From Erigeron canadensis (lineage: Eukaryota > Streptophyta > Magnoliopsida > Asterales > Asteraceae), in NCBI RefSeq assembly GCF_010389155.1, contig NC_057762.1:36888055-36952054 (forward strand): a DNA stretch of 64,000 bases, read 5' to 3'. The notes below the pieces were generated by a model that was not told the DNA's origin, searched no databases, and saw only the letters and a program-made list of their open reading frames with translations. Every line of letters begins with the position of its first letter. The first letter of the stretch is position 1. The translations under genes and the position numbers were made by a program. Of this stretch, positions 1 through 11,100 are shown piece after piece.

Positions 1-743
1 CATCATGTACTTGGTTAGGACCCACCTAAAGTCGTTGGAAAAAAAAGTATAGTAAGGTTTTTAATTCTTATTCAATAATTCGGAAAAAATGAGCTTTTCA
101 TCTGGCCGAGATATATGTATCCTATATAAGCTAGCCTAACCGGATTATCTAGTGATCATTTAATACCTCGATTCAAATCTTAGATCTTTTGTGAAAATGT
201 CTAGGATATCAACCGCTAACCTACCTTGCTAATATAATCTACCTTGGATAAGACACTAATCTTAACCATCAGTCCAAGTCCCCAAACTAGGCAACATTCA
301 ATTCTTTTTTTTATTTTTTTTTTTATTTTTATGTAAGCAATGATTCGATCAAATAGATTAGCATTGATTTTAAAGACGAGTTCATTAGTTCGATTGTCAC
401 TTTTTGTAGGTCGGAAATTCTTTCTTAGATACGAATAAAGTTGTCTAAATTTCACATTTTTCCATACGTTGTTGAAGATGCTATTGCGTTTCATAACTCG
501 TGGAAGACAGTATTAGATGTTACCTTTAATTTTAATTGTATTATCTATTAATTATCCGATTCCGTCTCTGTTTACATTATGATTTCGTTCACGTTTGTAA
601 AACCCGGCCAATTTTTTTATATATATATAAATGAAAAATTCTATCAGCATTGTTTATACACGTATTCAAAGGTATACACATATTAGCACATATATACAAC
701 TCGACCAAATGGGAAGAAACCTTTAAAACCAAAAAGATTGTGA

Positions 744-836
744 CAAAAAAAACAAAAAAAAAAACAAAAGAAACAAAATTGAAGAAAAAAAAACAAAAGA
801 AAAAAAAAACCAAAAAAAAAAAAGAAAGAAAAAGAA
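744..836. repeat. A-rich low-complexity tract
   Basis: The + strand is almost entirely A with interspersed C and G (AAAAC and AAAG units). It yields lysine-rich or phenylalanine-rich spurious reading frames on the two strands. These frames are low-complexity artefacts, not genes. Confidence 0.85.
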
Positions 837-2589
837 AGATTGTAACAAGGAAAGACACACATGTTATGCTTGAAAGTTGAAACGAATGACAATAGGACAC
901 TTAAACCTTAATTAGTCATTTTATGCACAAAATTCTCAACTTTACCACAACCACTTAGAGTTTAGGCAACCAAATTCTCAAGTTTTACTCATGTTCTTGA
1001 GTTCGATCCTTAGGGATGCAAGTCTTGGGATTTTTCCTCTGAATATTTGTAACGGCCTATAGTCAGCATCTCAATGTCTAGGGTACGTACAAGGCTTCAC
1101 CATTATCCAGTGAGGTTTCCCTGATATCGTGTCCCGACTGAATGTTCGGATAAAAAAAAAAAAACTCGGCAAACAAAATATTTATGATATTTACATGTTT
1201 GCGTCTAGAAGACCTAGTAGGAAGACAATAAATGGCATTTTAAGAACCATTTTGGTACAAGCTAACTAGTCGACCTTCAAGGCTTCAAGTCCAAGTTTCT
1301 TCCTAGCCAATCTAGGCTTGACTATTTTTTCCTTTGTCACCAACTCTTGCAATAGCTTATCAAAATTATAAATAACTAATGGGTAAGCATAAAGCTTAGT
1401 GAATTCGATGATTATTTCACATACCATCACAAAACGATACAAACAATATATCAAGCAACGGAATTAATGAGTCCACTTCATGTGATCCCCTCATTAACCC
1501 AATTAGGTAATTTGCAAACTGAGCACCATCGTTTATGCAAATCGAGCACTAAACTTAAGATAACTACGTGCAAATCTACACCAAGTCTTTGCAAACTGAT
1601 AACTAGACTTTACATATAATCAAAGAACTTACCTAGCTTGTTAATGAAGATGAATTTATTTAGCTTGCATCACCTATTCACAATTCAATAATACATATGG
1701 TCATTTAATCAATATTGACCATAATTTCCTTCAACCGGCTTTTTAACACTAGTCATACCATAACGCATCAAATCCATATTGGCCATTTTCTTATTGATAT
1801 CTTATTTTCAAACTCAAAAATCTCAACTTGAATTTACTAGTTTCTTGTAAAACTTCTATAAGAAAATATATGTACAATATCAATAATTAGTAAATTTCTA
1901 TAAACCAATCCAACCCGCAACCTTTATTCAACAACCCATCTCAATTTATCATCTATATATTGGATCATATCAACACAATCACGATGAATTCTATCAGAAT
2001 TTCCATCTAATAAAAAAGAGAAATGCGAAGTTGATTAACACTTTTACTAATTTTTGTTTACTAACTTACATGGAAGCTTACGTGGTCATCCACATCATTC
2101 TAAAACTTAACTATGGTTAAATTCCTTTCTTCAACTTCTTATTAACGGTTATAATAATTTGACCATTCTTATTTTCTCTCTTTAAAACATGTATATCTCC
2201 ATTCCTTCTAAAAAACAGAGGCCCACGAGATCATTACAAGACACATTGAAGTTTTATGAATGGATTGAAAAAATATATATAAATTTATATACATTGTATA
2301 CCAGACGTTTGAAAAAATTCCCCAATTATTTTGTTGGCTGATTTTTTTCAATTTCATTGTGGTAATATCTAACGATATGTGAGTCGTTGAATGTTTTTAT
2401 ATTGATGAAATTGTTAAATTTTTATACTTATATTAGTTTTTGCTCACTTAATTCTGAACTTGTTGTTTTGTACTTCATATATTGTTCATCTTGAGATGTA
2501 TAAAATGGAAATTGTTGCTTTAGTTTAGGGCGTTCAGTTTAAAACTTGTAATCGATGTTGCGATTGTATACAGCTGTAACATTTAGTAG

Positions 2590-2858
2590 CATATACAACA
2601 ACAACAACAGGACTCAATCCCTGCGCGAGGTATGGAGGAGGTAAGCTATAGATAGTCTTATCTCTACACATAGGTAGAGAGACTGTTCCATAGGGACCTC
2701 CGGCCATAAAGATGTGCAAGACGGAAAATGAGAATTGTTTAGAAAAACCATACCTGACTGTCGAGAATCCGAAAAGAAGAAATACATGTCTGCTGAGTCT
2801 GACTACTTTGCGGGTCGGAACGAGTATCAACCATGCGCTCTACCGAAATCTCTTATTA
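2590..2858 (-). mobile_element. SINE-like element, degraded
   Basis: Read on the minus strand, the segment ends in a GTT-repeat tail (plus-strand CAACAACAACAAC at about 2596-2608). The body contains the phrase GGTAGAGAGACTG and a paired GGACCTCC, resembling the body of common plant SINEs. A second element with a related body (AGACCTTACCTCTACCTAAG) lies at 9067-9305. The proposed 5' end abuts a (TA)n tract at about 2859-2880. A and B boxes are too diverged to assign firmly, and no target duplication was found. Confidence 0.45.
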
Positions 2859-3171
2859 CTATATATATATATATATATATTTGGAAGATTAATTATAGAT
2901 AAATCAGGGTGAAGTTATTTAACATAGGTTAATATTATTTAAGCAAATGAGGTGGATAAGCCACATAAGTCTCCATGTGAGTTAGTAAATAAAAATTAGT
3001 AAAAGTGTTAGTCATCTCAGCATTCCTCTTAAAGAGAAATATAGCAAATAACCAAAATCAAAAAATGATCGTTTAACAAATTACAAATTTTATTACAATT
3101 CTCTCTCATAATTTATTTAAGGGAATGATTAGTACTTTTAACATCCTTTTAATTACAAGATCATGATAGAT

Positions 3172-3505
3172 ATGTTTGGCAAAAGTAGTTGTAGTTTGTA
3201 GCTGTAGTTTTTAGTTGGAGCTGTAAGTTGTAGCTTTTAAATAACACTGTTAACTAGAGCTTTTATTTTATAGAATTGTTTGGTATGATAGCTGTAGCTG
3301 CAACTTTAAAAAGTATTTGTGTACTTTTAAGAACTAAAAGCTTTATCGAAAAGCTAAAGCTCTTGAAACGCTAGTAGCGTTTCATTTAGGAGTTTTTTCT
3401 TTCAAATAAAAGCTAAAACTAGTTGTGTCCAAACAAAGCTTTTAACACGATTGAAGTTTTTTTTTCAAAATTAAAAGCTTAAGCTCCCCAAAAGATCTTA
3501 AAGAT
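3172..3505. mobile_element. MITE, copy 1 of an inverted-related pair
   Basis: The segment is rich in GTAGCTGTAG and AGCTAAAGCT motifs and contains a central short palindrome (AAACGCTAGTAGCGTTT, about 3368-3384). The same sequence family recurs in the opposite orientation at about 16063-16418, including the matching central motif AAACGCTACTTAGGTAGCGTTT split around its axis. Both ends read GTTTGG-like inward, as in hAT-type plant MITEs. Exact ends and target duplications were not resolved. Confidence 0.6.
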
Positions 3506-3867
3506 CTTGTAACATAGTCGATATGTGACATTGATCTTAGTTAAGAGAATTAGTAAAATCTAATTAAGAGGATTATTTATTTTTCTTTATTTAATGTAAA
3601 ATCTAATCCAATAGAATCTATTCTATCTTTAGCTCAAAACGGATATCACAGAGCATATACCACGTGATCCGTTCGTGACACTTAACCATCAATAAACCCT
3701 TAGTTAAAAGTTAACCTAACTCTAGTAACCTACTTAACATTACATAAACCCATAGTTAACATTTAACCTAACTATAGTAACTTCTAGAACACCTCAAGAT
3801 ACCACCACGCGTCACAATCAACGTCTCAGATCACACCACGTAATTAACTCACCGTCATCCACTTCTT

Positions 3868-3873
3868 TATAAA
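3868..3873 (+). promoter_or_regulatory. TATA box of the cyclophilin gene
   Basis: TATAAA lies 82 nt upstream of the cyclophilin start codon, a normal distance for a plant gene with a short leader. A G-box core CACGTG at 3661-3666 and further ACGT-containing motifs (3808-3840) lie upstream. These are common in stress- and light-responsive plant promoters, but their activity here is inferred. Confidence 0.6.
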
Positions 3874-3954
3874 CCACCAACCCCCCTATTCATTATTATC
3901 ACCTACTTTAAAACCCTAAAAAAAAAATAAATCCAATTTATCAAAAAATCTAAG

Positions 3955-4473
3955 ATGGCAAACCCTAAGGTCTTCTTCGACATGACCGTCGGCGGTGCAC
4001 CGGCCGGCAGGATCGTGATGGAGCTGTACGCCGACACAACACCACGAACCGCCGAGAATTTCCGTGCACTCTGCACCGGAGAAAAAGGCACCGGCAGCTC
4101 CGGTAAGCCGTTGCATTTCAAAGGATCAACATTCCACCGTGTGATCCCTAACTTCATGTGTCAGGGTGGAGATTTCACTAAGGGAAACGGTACCGGCGGT
4201 GAATCGATCTACGGCAACAAGTTCGCCGACGAGAATTTCGTTAAGAAGCACACCGGACCTGGAATTCTGTCCATGGCAAACGCCGGTCCGAACACAAACG
4301 GATCGCAGTTTTTCATCTGTACGGCGAAGACGGAGTGGCTTGATGGGAAGCATGTGGTGTTTGGGAAAGTGGTTGAAGGTATGGATGTTGTGAAGGCGAT
4401 TGAAAAAGTTGGATCTGGTAGTGGAACCACCTCTAAGCCTGTTGTGATTGCTGACTGTGGCCAACTTTCTTAA
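3955..4473 (+). CDS. cytosolic cyclophilin-type peptidyl-prolyl cis-trans isomerase
   Basis: Intronless gene for a 172-residue single-domain cyclophilin, the usual length for plant cytosolic CYP18-type proteins. It catalyses cis-trans isomerisation of Xaa-Pro bonds and is the cyclosporin-binding protein of the family. Active-site residues are present: Arg62, Phe67, Met68 and Gln70 in [14 protein letters not shown], Phe120 in GSQFFICT, Trp128 (the cyclosporin-contacting Trp) and His133. The plant-specific insertion loop with SGKPLH is present at residues 49-54. There is no signal peptide, transit peptide or extra domain, so a cytosolic or nuclear location is expected. The start is the first ATG after the TATA box and a leader of about 55-80 nt. 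The coding region is clearly GC-richer than its surroundings, as expected for a highly expressed gene. The family assignment is very secure; the paralogue is not. Confidence 0.97.
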   Translation: MANPKVFFDMTVGGAPAGRIVMELYADTTPRTAENFRALCTGEKGTGSSGKPLHFKGSTFHRVIPNFMCQGGDFTKGNGTGGESIYGNKFADENFVKKHTGPGILSMANAGPNTNGSQFFICTAKTEWLDGKHVVFGKVVEGMDVVKAIEKVGSGSGTTSKPVVIADCGQLS

Positions 4474-4652
4474 ATCTATCTATAGATATAGAGAGATCTA
4501 TATCGATCTATATTCAATATCTAATTATTATTATGTTTTAGTACTTTTGAGTTTTTAGAGTGTCTCTCTGTGAGAATGGTTTTAGTTTCCTGTGACTGGT
4601 GATGTTGAATGAACGGAATTATGACGTATTAGTAAGTTTGATTCCGGTTTGA

Positions 4653-4658
4653 AATAAA
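4653..4658 (+). terminator. polyadenylation signal of the cyclophilin gene
   Basis: AATAAA lies about 180 nt after the cyclophilin stop codon in a T-rich 3' flank. It is a plausible near-upstream element. No other candidate of equal quality lies between it and the stop. Confidence 0.5.
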
Positions 4659-5386
4659 AATTTAGGTTTTAGTTTTATCTCTAATTTGAATAAAGTTGAT
4701 CTTATAAATATGTGTTTTATCTTGTGATTTGAATTGTTATGTTTATGCTGCTTTGGTTGATTTTTTTCCGGATTTTTATGATGATAATGAGTAAAAGAAT
4801 CATGAAATCAAACTATCATTCTCACACATCTAAGCTCCAAATACATTGCTCCCGTTGCATACTCGGATTTCAAGTTTATGGAATGATGAAGCTCGTCAAA
4901 ACAAATGGGACTTCTACTTTCCTGGATGCTTGATATAATTTGATTATGATAAGTTAGATTAGATGTGGCTGAAGCGAGTAATATTTGGTAGGATTGGCAT
5001 GGACCAGGGAACCCGGTCAATAGAATTGACAGGTTTCCTCAACTCAGTGGCGGTCTAATTTGGTTTTTAGCCGTGGTCGGTTCCAACCTATTTTGTGGTT
5101 GTGATGTGGTCGGTTACGTGATATATCATTTTTTTTTTATCGGCAAACCGAAAATCCAAAATCCTTTTATGAACATGTTTTCTGAATTTTGAATGATCAC
5201 ACCGGTCCATTACTTATTTTTTTTTTTATACATGGTTTTCAAATAAAAATAAACCTCGACAATGGACGGTTGGTTGTGTAAACCGGATCTTGTCATTAGG
5301 GTGCACAGAGTGTGGTGGTGAGGAACCGGTACCTAATGAAGACTGTGGCGTTGGTTGTGGTGCCCATGAAATTGACTGTTACAAAA

Positions 5387-5422
5387 AATAATAATAATAA
5401 TAATGATAATAATAATAATAAT
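5387..5422. repeat. (AAT)n microsatellite
   Basis: About a dozen AAT/ATA units with one GAT interruption. Part of it would encode an asparagine run in a spurious frame. Confidence 0.9.
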
Positions 5423-5635
5423 GGAAAGGGTGAGTGGTCCACATGTAACGTTCATTTCTCTCGCGCCTTTCTTCTCTTTTCTTTCTTTCTTCCTGTTCCT
5501 TTTGTCGATTTGTCACTTTTTTTTTTTTTCATTTCTTTCAAATAACAAGTACACAACTACAAAAATCACTAAAATGAATTAAGGGAGGGGTAAATCAAGA
5601 CAAAAAAAAATTCCAATTTTTGCACAACTTCCAAA

Positions 5636-6861
5636 ATGTCGCAAAACCCACCGCCCCCAAACAATCGCGATTTAATGCTACCTCCTCTTCCGCCACATAA
5701 CACCATTGAAAATGTTTACAGGCCGCAACCCGCTGAGGATTTCTTAAGTCAGATGGATGTCGTGTTTTTCGAAACTACCTTTTTTCCTAATATGCGACTG
5801 AAAGTCTAGCCGGGTTTTCGCAATTTGCGCGTGGTTCTTCATCACAACAATACGAAGAAGAAGAATAAGAAGAAGTAGAAGAAGAGGAAGAATAAGAAGA
5901 GGCCAAGGAGGAAGAAGAAGCAATACCAGAAACTCAAGTCCCGATTAAAGGAAAAAGAGAATGTCGAAATTGGGGGAAGGATGAGGAGACATGTTTGGCA
6001 AAAGCTTGGTTAAACGTTTCTGAGGATCCGTACACCGGAAACGCCAAAACGGGCAACTCGTTTTAGAGGAAGGTGAAATGTGAAATGGAAAAACACTTGA
6101 AGCGTGATTCGAACCGTAGCCCGAAAATGATTCCTACGAAGTGGAAGGATTTGAAGCAAAAGGTTTCGCGTTTTTGTGGTATTTATAATGTTAAGAAGTG
6201 TAAGATGTTGAGTGGCCAAAATGACAAGGATGTGTTTAAGGTGGTCGTGGCGGTTTATATGTGGAAATATAATAGCAGGTCCGAGTTTCCACATGTAGAG
6301 GCGTGACAAGTTTTGAGAAACATGCCCAAACGGGCGGAAGTTCTTACCTTGGAGGGGATGGAGGATTCGGGGAGCAAAAGGGCACGAAGGGAATGGTCAA
6401 ATGTGAATGTCCGTTCATCTGGGGAGGCGTCGATCCATATTGACTTGAACGAGGAATAGGGTGATCAAGAAGAAGAAGGTGGGAACGACGTTGATGCACC
6501 ACCACGGCTTGGTAGACCCGTGTCGCCGCCCCAACGTAGACCTAGAGGTAAGCAGTCTGCTACATCCACCTCCAGCACATCTGAAGAGTTTTTGAAGATG
6601 GTCGCCGAGTTGAAATGCGACAATGAGGATAAAAAATGAGCTCGGGAGGAGAAGCTTCAGATTCAGAAGGCGATGATGGATACTTATATGGTGGCGAAGG
6701 AGGCTAGGAAAGTACGGGAGGAGAAGATGACACGTATAGTCCAAAGTCAACAGCTGTCAAACGATATGGACTTCGTCATCAGGTCACACTATCACCTCAC
6801 CAGGACGATGTTGGAGATGGTGTTGGCGCAGAAACGTGCCATATGTGAGAAATACGGATGA
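5636..6861 (+). pseudogene. decayed Harbinger-associated Myb/SANT-like (NAM-associated) protein
   Basis: A recognisable but broken gene. It begins with a Pro/Asn-rich segment (ATG at 5636) and passes through an acidic or GAA-repeat region (about 5840-5930). It then shows a trihelix/Myb-like block (WGKDEETCLAKAWLNVSED, KWKDLKQKVSRF) and a charged C-terminal coiled region ending at 6861. This architecture is known from Myb-like accessory proteins of PIF/Harbinger transposons and their many derivatives in plant genomes. In-frame stops lie at 5807, 6064, 6304, 6457 and 6637, and the frame changes at least once between 5807 and 5930. Several stops look like single transitions (TGG to TAG after the conserved Phe at 6064, CGA to TGA at 6637), the pattern left by deamination of methylated cytosine. 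GC-rich sequence at 7012-7126 may be the right part of the same element. No transposase gene is nearby. The family call is fairly sure and the element boundaries are not. Confidence 0.75.
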
Positions 6862-7149
6862 CCGATGCCTTAGTTTATATGTTTAAATTGTATGTTTTAG
6901 TTATTGTGTGTGTTTGAATAAAAGTTTATGTGTTTTAGTTGTATTTTTAATTTATGTGTTTTAATTTATTTAGTTGATTAAAAATAAATAGAAAATGAAT
7001 TAAATATAAAAGGGTGGGGAGGGCGGGGATATGCGGTGAGGCACTCCTTGCAATTAGGGAGTGGGCGGGGAGGAAGAGAAAAAGCAGGGAGGGGCGGTAA
7101 GGCACCTCCCCACCTTATGAGCATGCTAAAAAAACTTTACTAAGCTCCC

Positions 7150-7325
7150 GTAACACCTAAAAATTAATGGGAATGGATCTCAGAGCTTTAGTCTTCCCAG
7201 TCCACTTAGCTTTACGTTCTAATGGCTAAAATCAACCCACCCGTACTCCCACTGTCATAAAATTGGGATCGAACCAATAGCTGAAGCCCCGTCAGTCATC
7301 CCTCATCGAGTATGGTGTCGCGTAA
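7150..7325 (-). mobile_element. SINE-like tRNA-derived fragment
   Basis: On the minus strand the B-box consensus is matched exactly (GGTTCGATCCC; plus-strand 7265-7275), and a G-rich body follows. An A-box match upstream is weak, and neither tail nor target duplication is clear, so this is a tentative call. No folded tRNA gene can be drawn, so it is not annotated as tRNA. Confidence 0.35.
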
Positions 7326-8107
7326 CGATTGATATTTAAAAAGAAAAATGATTGTTTAATATGTTTTATCTTCATACTTGTTTTATTTAAACTATAAAAC
7401 TTATGTTTATAACATATATGTCGTGTTTAGAACTAACGAGTTATACATACTAGAAAATTTCTTACATGTAGAATTTCTACACTTTATTTGATGCATTCTA
7501 TTTTTCCATGATACTTAATAAATGACTTAAAAATAAAATAAGAATCAGAACAACTTTTTAAGAGGATTCGTGGAAATTCAATTGATATATGTACATTAAA
7601 TGTTTTGGTTTCTATAGTTTTTGGGCTATCACACCAAATCCTATCAGCTAAACTGTGATTTTTTGTTGTCAATCAGTCACTTCATATAAAATATACGGGT
7701 AATTTTTTTTATTTGACCTGAAAAAAAATAAAAATTTGTTGAACTGAAAAATGAAATTTTTTTTTTTTTTCAATGTGAGATTAACTGGTTTAATAGGGAT
7801 TCTTGTCATTTGGGTGAAGACCAAGGGTTGAACATATTAGCATATAAGTAGGTTAATAGTATTGGTGTATTTAAGAGTAGATAAAATTACAAAACTTTGC
7901 TCCTAAATAAAAGTTATCCCCCCCCCGCCCCCCTCCTATGTTTGACTTGTTTTAAACTGATCAAATTTTAGGGGGCAAAGAAAGTAACTTGGCCTGGGGT
8001 GAACCACACCTTCAAACCTCCACTGCTACCACTCAAATACCAAATTTTTATAATATTATATATCTCTCTTTATACAATCCCAAACAATCCAGAACAAAAA
8101 ATATTCA
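7326..8107. other. intergenic stretch upstream of the hydrolase gene
   Basis: AT-rich, with A and T homopolymers (7723-7735, 7758-7770) and a short C-rich run (7918-7932). No gene is visible. The final 80 nt contain a TATATATCTC stretch and the presumed leader of the downstream gene. Confidence 0.5.
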
Positions 8108-11100
8108 ATGTCTTCTTCATGCGCTACATTACCACACAGAGTAACAACACCACATTGTTCTTCAGTCAATAACAAACTTACTCCCACCCTCAAAGTCCAT
8201 CCTTACAGTAAGTTTTTTTTTTTTAACTCCATTATCAATTCATTATTTACTTACATTTAATGGTCACTGGGAAACTGCCATGTGTGTGTATTAAATATGA
8301 CTAATTTGTGTATGGTTGGGGTAGGAAATAGATGTGGTTTAAGTAGAAGAAATTTAGCCACAAAAGGAATAGTTGTTGTTGGAGCTTCAGTTATGCCATC
8401 TACCTTAGCACCTGAACCTGCTCAAGGTGGTTCTTTTTTTTTTTTGTGTTGCTTTTGTGATTGGTTAAATGATATGATGGTATTTGATATACATATATGT
8501 ATGTATGTATGTGTAGGTTTAGAGAGATTACCTTTCAAGAATGAAGGATATAAGTTTTGGACATGGAGAGGTCACAAGATTCATTATGTTGAACAAGGAG
8601 AAGGTTTTCCGATTGTTCTAATTCATGGTTTTGGTGCTTCTGCTTTTCATTGGAGGTTTCTTTCTCTTTTGCTTTTTGTAACATTTACTTTAACTATTGT
8701 GTGTGTTTGTCGGTTTTTTCTGGGGTGGGAGAACCTTTTGTCCTTTTAGCTAATTCTAAAGATACTAGTTGTGGGAGATTAATGTCGTTGGCTTACGTCG
8801 AATGAATTGTCTCTATGAATTGTTTAGGGAAATTGTGTTCTTTGACTAAGACAGAAACAGTTGGTTGGACCACCGTCTAAGTGAGCTTGATTTACCCCTC
8901 ATATGATTTGCTTTAAGGGGTATGGTATGATATGGGCAGGTTTGAGTTTCCGGTAAATCAGCTACAAGAAAAGTAGTCTTGACATATTGGTTTAGCTTAT
9001 ATTGTTGGAATCTCTGGATCAGATCTTATGAAGCACTTTATTTGAATTTGTTTGATGGATTTGTTAAAGTAAGTAACTGCTCAGTGTCGCCTTCCGCGGG
9101 TTTTGAGCCCCAATACCTCGACGGTGTATGAGGGAGGTTAAGATGTAGGCAGACCTTACCTCTACCTAAGTAGAGATGCTGCTTCCAGTTTCTACCTAAA
9201 TGGTAGAAAAGGCCCTCCAACCTTTGCATGGGATGAGGATCGAACCCATGACCTCTGTTTCCAGAGGCAAGGGTGTTTACCACTGATCCAACCACTGATC
9301 GACGGTGTTTGATGGATTTGTTAGATTCCTCTAAGATGCTTATAGAAGTTGAAAATCAACAACGAGGGAGAAAAGTTTACAATTTGGTTACAACTCTCTT
9401 TTCAGCGGACAAATTGTGTTTAATCTTGATGTAAACTAATCTCCAAAATCTCTATTAAATCCAATAACTTAAGAGGCAGGATAAGTGATCTTTCGTTATA
9501 TCAATATATAGGACATTTTGGTGTAAAATCCTGATCCTTTATCATATCTATAGGTACAATATACCTGAATTGGCTAAAAAGTACAAGGTTTATGCTGTGG
9601 ACTTACTCGGTTTTGGCTGGAGTGAGAAGGCACTCGTTGACTATGATGCATTAGTGTGGAGAGACCAGGTTGCCGATTTCTTGAAAGAGATAGTGAAAGA
9701 ACCAACAGTATTGGTTGGAAATAGGTATCTCGTCTGCTAGTTTATGTTCCATTTATTCATGATTGTCGGATTATTCATGTGTGTTTAAACTTTAAAGTCT
9801 CTGATTCTTTGAGTTTCTATACGTTTAATTTGGTTAACAATTAACAAAAAGGATTTTCCCATATCTATACGAATGTTTTGCACTTTTGCTCTGTGAAAAA
9901 TGTCTGAAGTATCCTTAAACGATTACAAAATAGGCAAATCTTGCAAGTGCAAATCAGTGTTGATATGCTATAACAATCAATACTTTTTAGCATTTGCAAA
10001 TAGGCCATGAAGTAATTGTTTGTTGAAACTTCTCAAAAAGGGAAATTGTGTATCTATTTCAGGCTCTAGACATACATAATAGCACAAAATAAGCTAGTAA
10101 GTTGGTACTTTGAATCTCTGTCTGCACCCAATGCTCCCAACACTGGTGACATTAGTGTGGTTAATCTTTGGGAACTGGAATCCTAAAGCCAATGAGATTG
10201 TCTTTTAGTTCTTATACGCCACTTGGTCCTTGGCGTATTAAGTGGTTATATATACATATTATTCTCAAAATTAGCGTGCCTTTGTTTTTTGTCACAGACA
10301 TTTCATTGATTTGTAAATTGGAAAATTTCAGTCTTGGAGGGTTTACTGCTTTGGTGGCAGCAGAAGCAATGCAACAGCAAGTTGTCGGCATCGCATTACT
10401 GAACTCTGCCGGACAGTTCGGAAACACAGATGATGCAACCACCACCGAGGTCGAAGAATCCCCCCTGCAAAAGTTTCTTCTGAAGCCACTAAAGGATGTT
10501 TTCCAGCGCATAGTTCTTGGATTCTTATTTTGGCAAGCCAAACAACCAGCTCGCGTTGAATCCGTCTTGAAGAGTGTAGGTCAAGTTATTCTTGCATTAC
10601 TTACTTTGCGTCATTTATAATAATCATTAGTATTATGGAAAGCTTAAGTTAAGCTCCTTCTGTCCCTCGAGGAGTGTTACTTGACAATTTTTCTTAGTAC
10701 CAATATATAGTAATTTCTATTCCGTTTCTTCAATTGCATTATTTAACCTGACTCAGTAATTAACAGCTTTAAATATCTGAAGCACCCCTTTAGGCTTTTG
10801 ACACAAACATAATAGAAGAATTCTGTGAATCCGAATCAAAACCATCATTATAGTAACAATCAGAAATGGCAAATAGTTAATTTTAGCATCAAACGAATCT
10901 TAAAATTCTTTTGGAGTTATGGGACATCCAATTCAAGGAATGTATTGTGATTTAAAATCGATTGAAAGGAATAGATGAAAATGGATGACTATACTGCCTC
11001 TCTCTTTCATAATTTGAATAAATGCTAATTTCTTTCTTTATATCTTGGTGCACCTGCTGATTTACAATATTTTGTAAGAAAATATGTCTTCATGTACCAG

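Larger units (their letters stand above)
1..3171. other. gene-free repeat-rich flank
   Basis: No supportable gene is visible. The stretch is AT-rich with T and A homopolymer tracts (for example 305-330), an A-rich block near 744-836 and a SINE-like segment near 2590-2858. A short match to a tRNA B box (GTTCGATCC, 1001-1009) hints at another degraded SINE, but no partner A box or target duplication could be placed. Confidence 0.6.
4474..5635. other. intergenic stretch
   Basis: Contains the cyclophilin 3' UTR, T-rich sequence and an (AAT)n microsatellite interrupted by GAT (about 5387-5422). The 5200-5300 region, with motifs such as GGTGCACAG at about 5300, may be the worn left edge of the transposon that carried the pseudogene downstream. 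Confidence 0.5.

Noticed and set aside
589..900. 103-residue Phe-rich frame on the minus strand and overlapping Lys-rich frames on the plus strand
   Set aside because: They are translations of an A-rich low-complexity tract and have no domain or plausible gene context.
4126..4464. Antisense frames over the cyclophilin gene
   Set aside because: They are shadow frames of a strongly conserved coding region on the + strand.
9236..9290. Possible tRNA gene on the minus strand
   Set aside because: A and B boxes are present, but no cloverleaf can be formed. The 18-bp target duplication shows it is a SINE.
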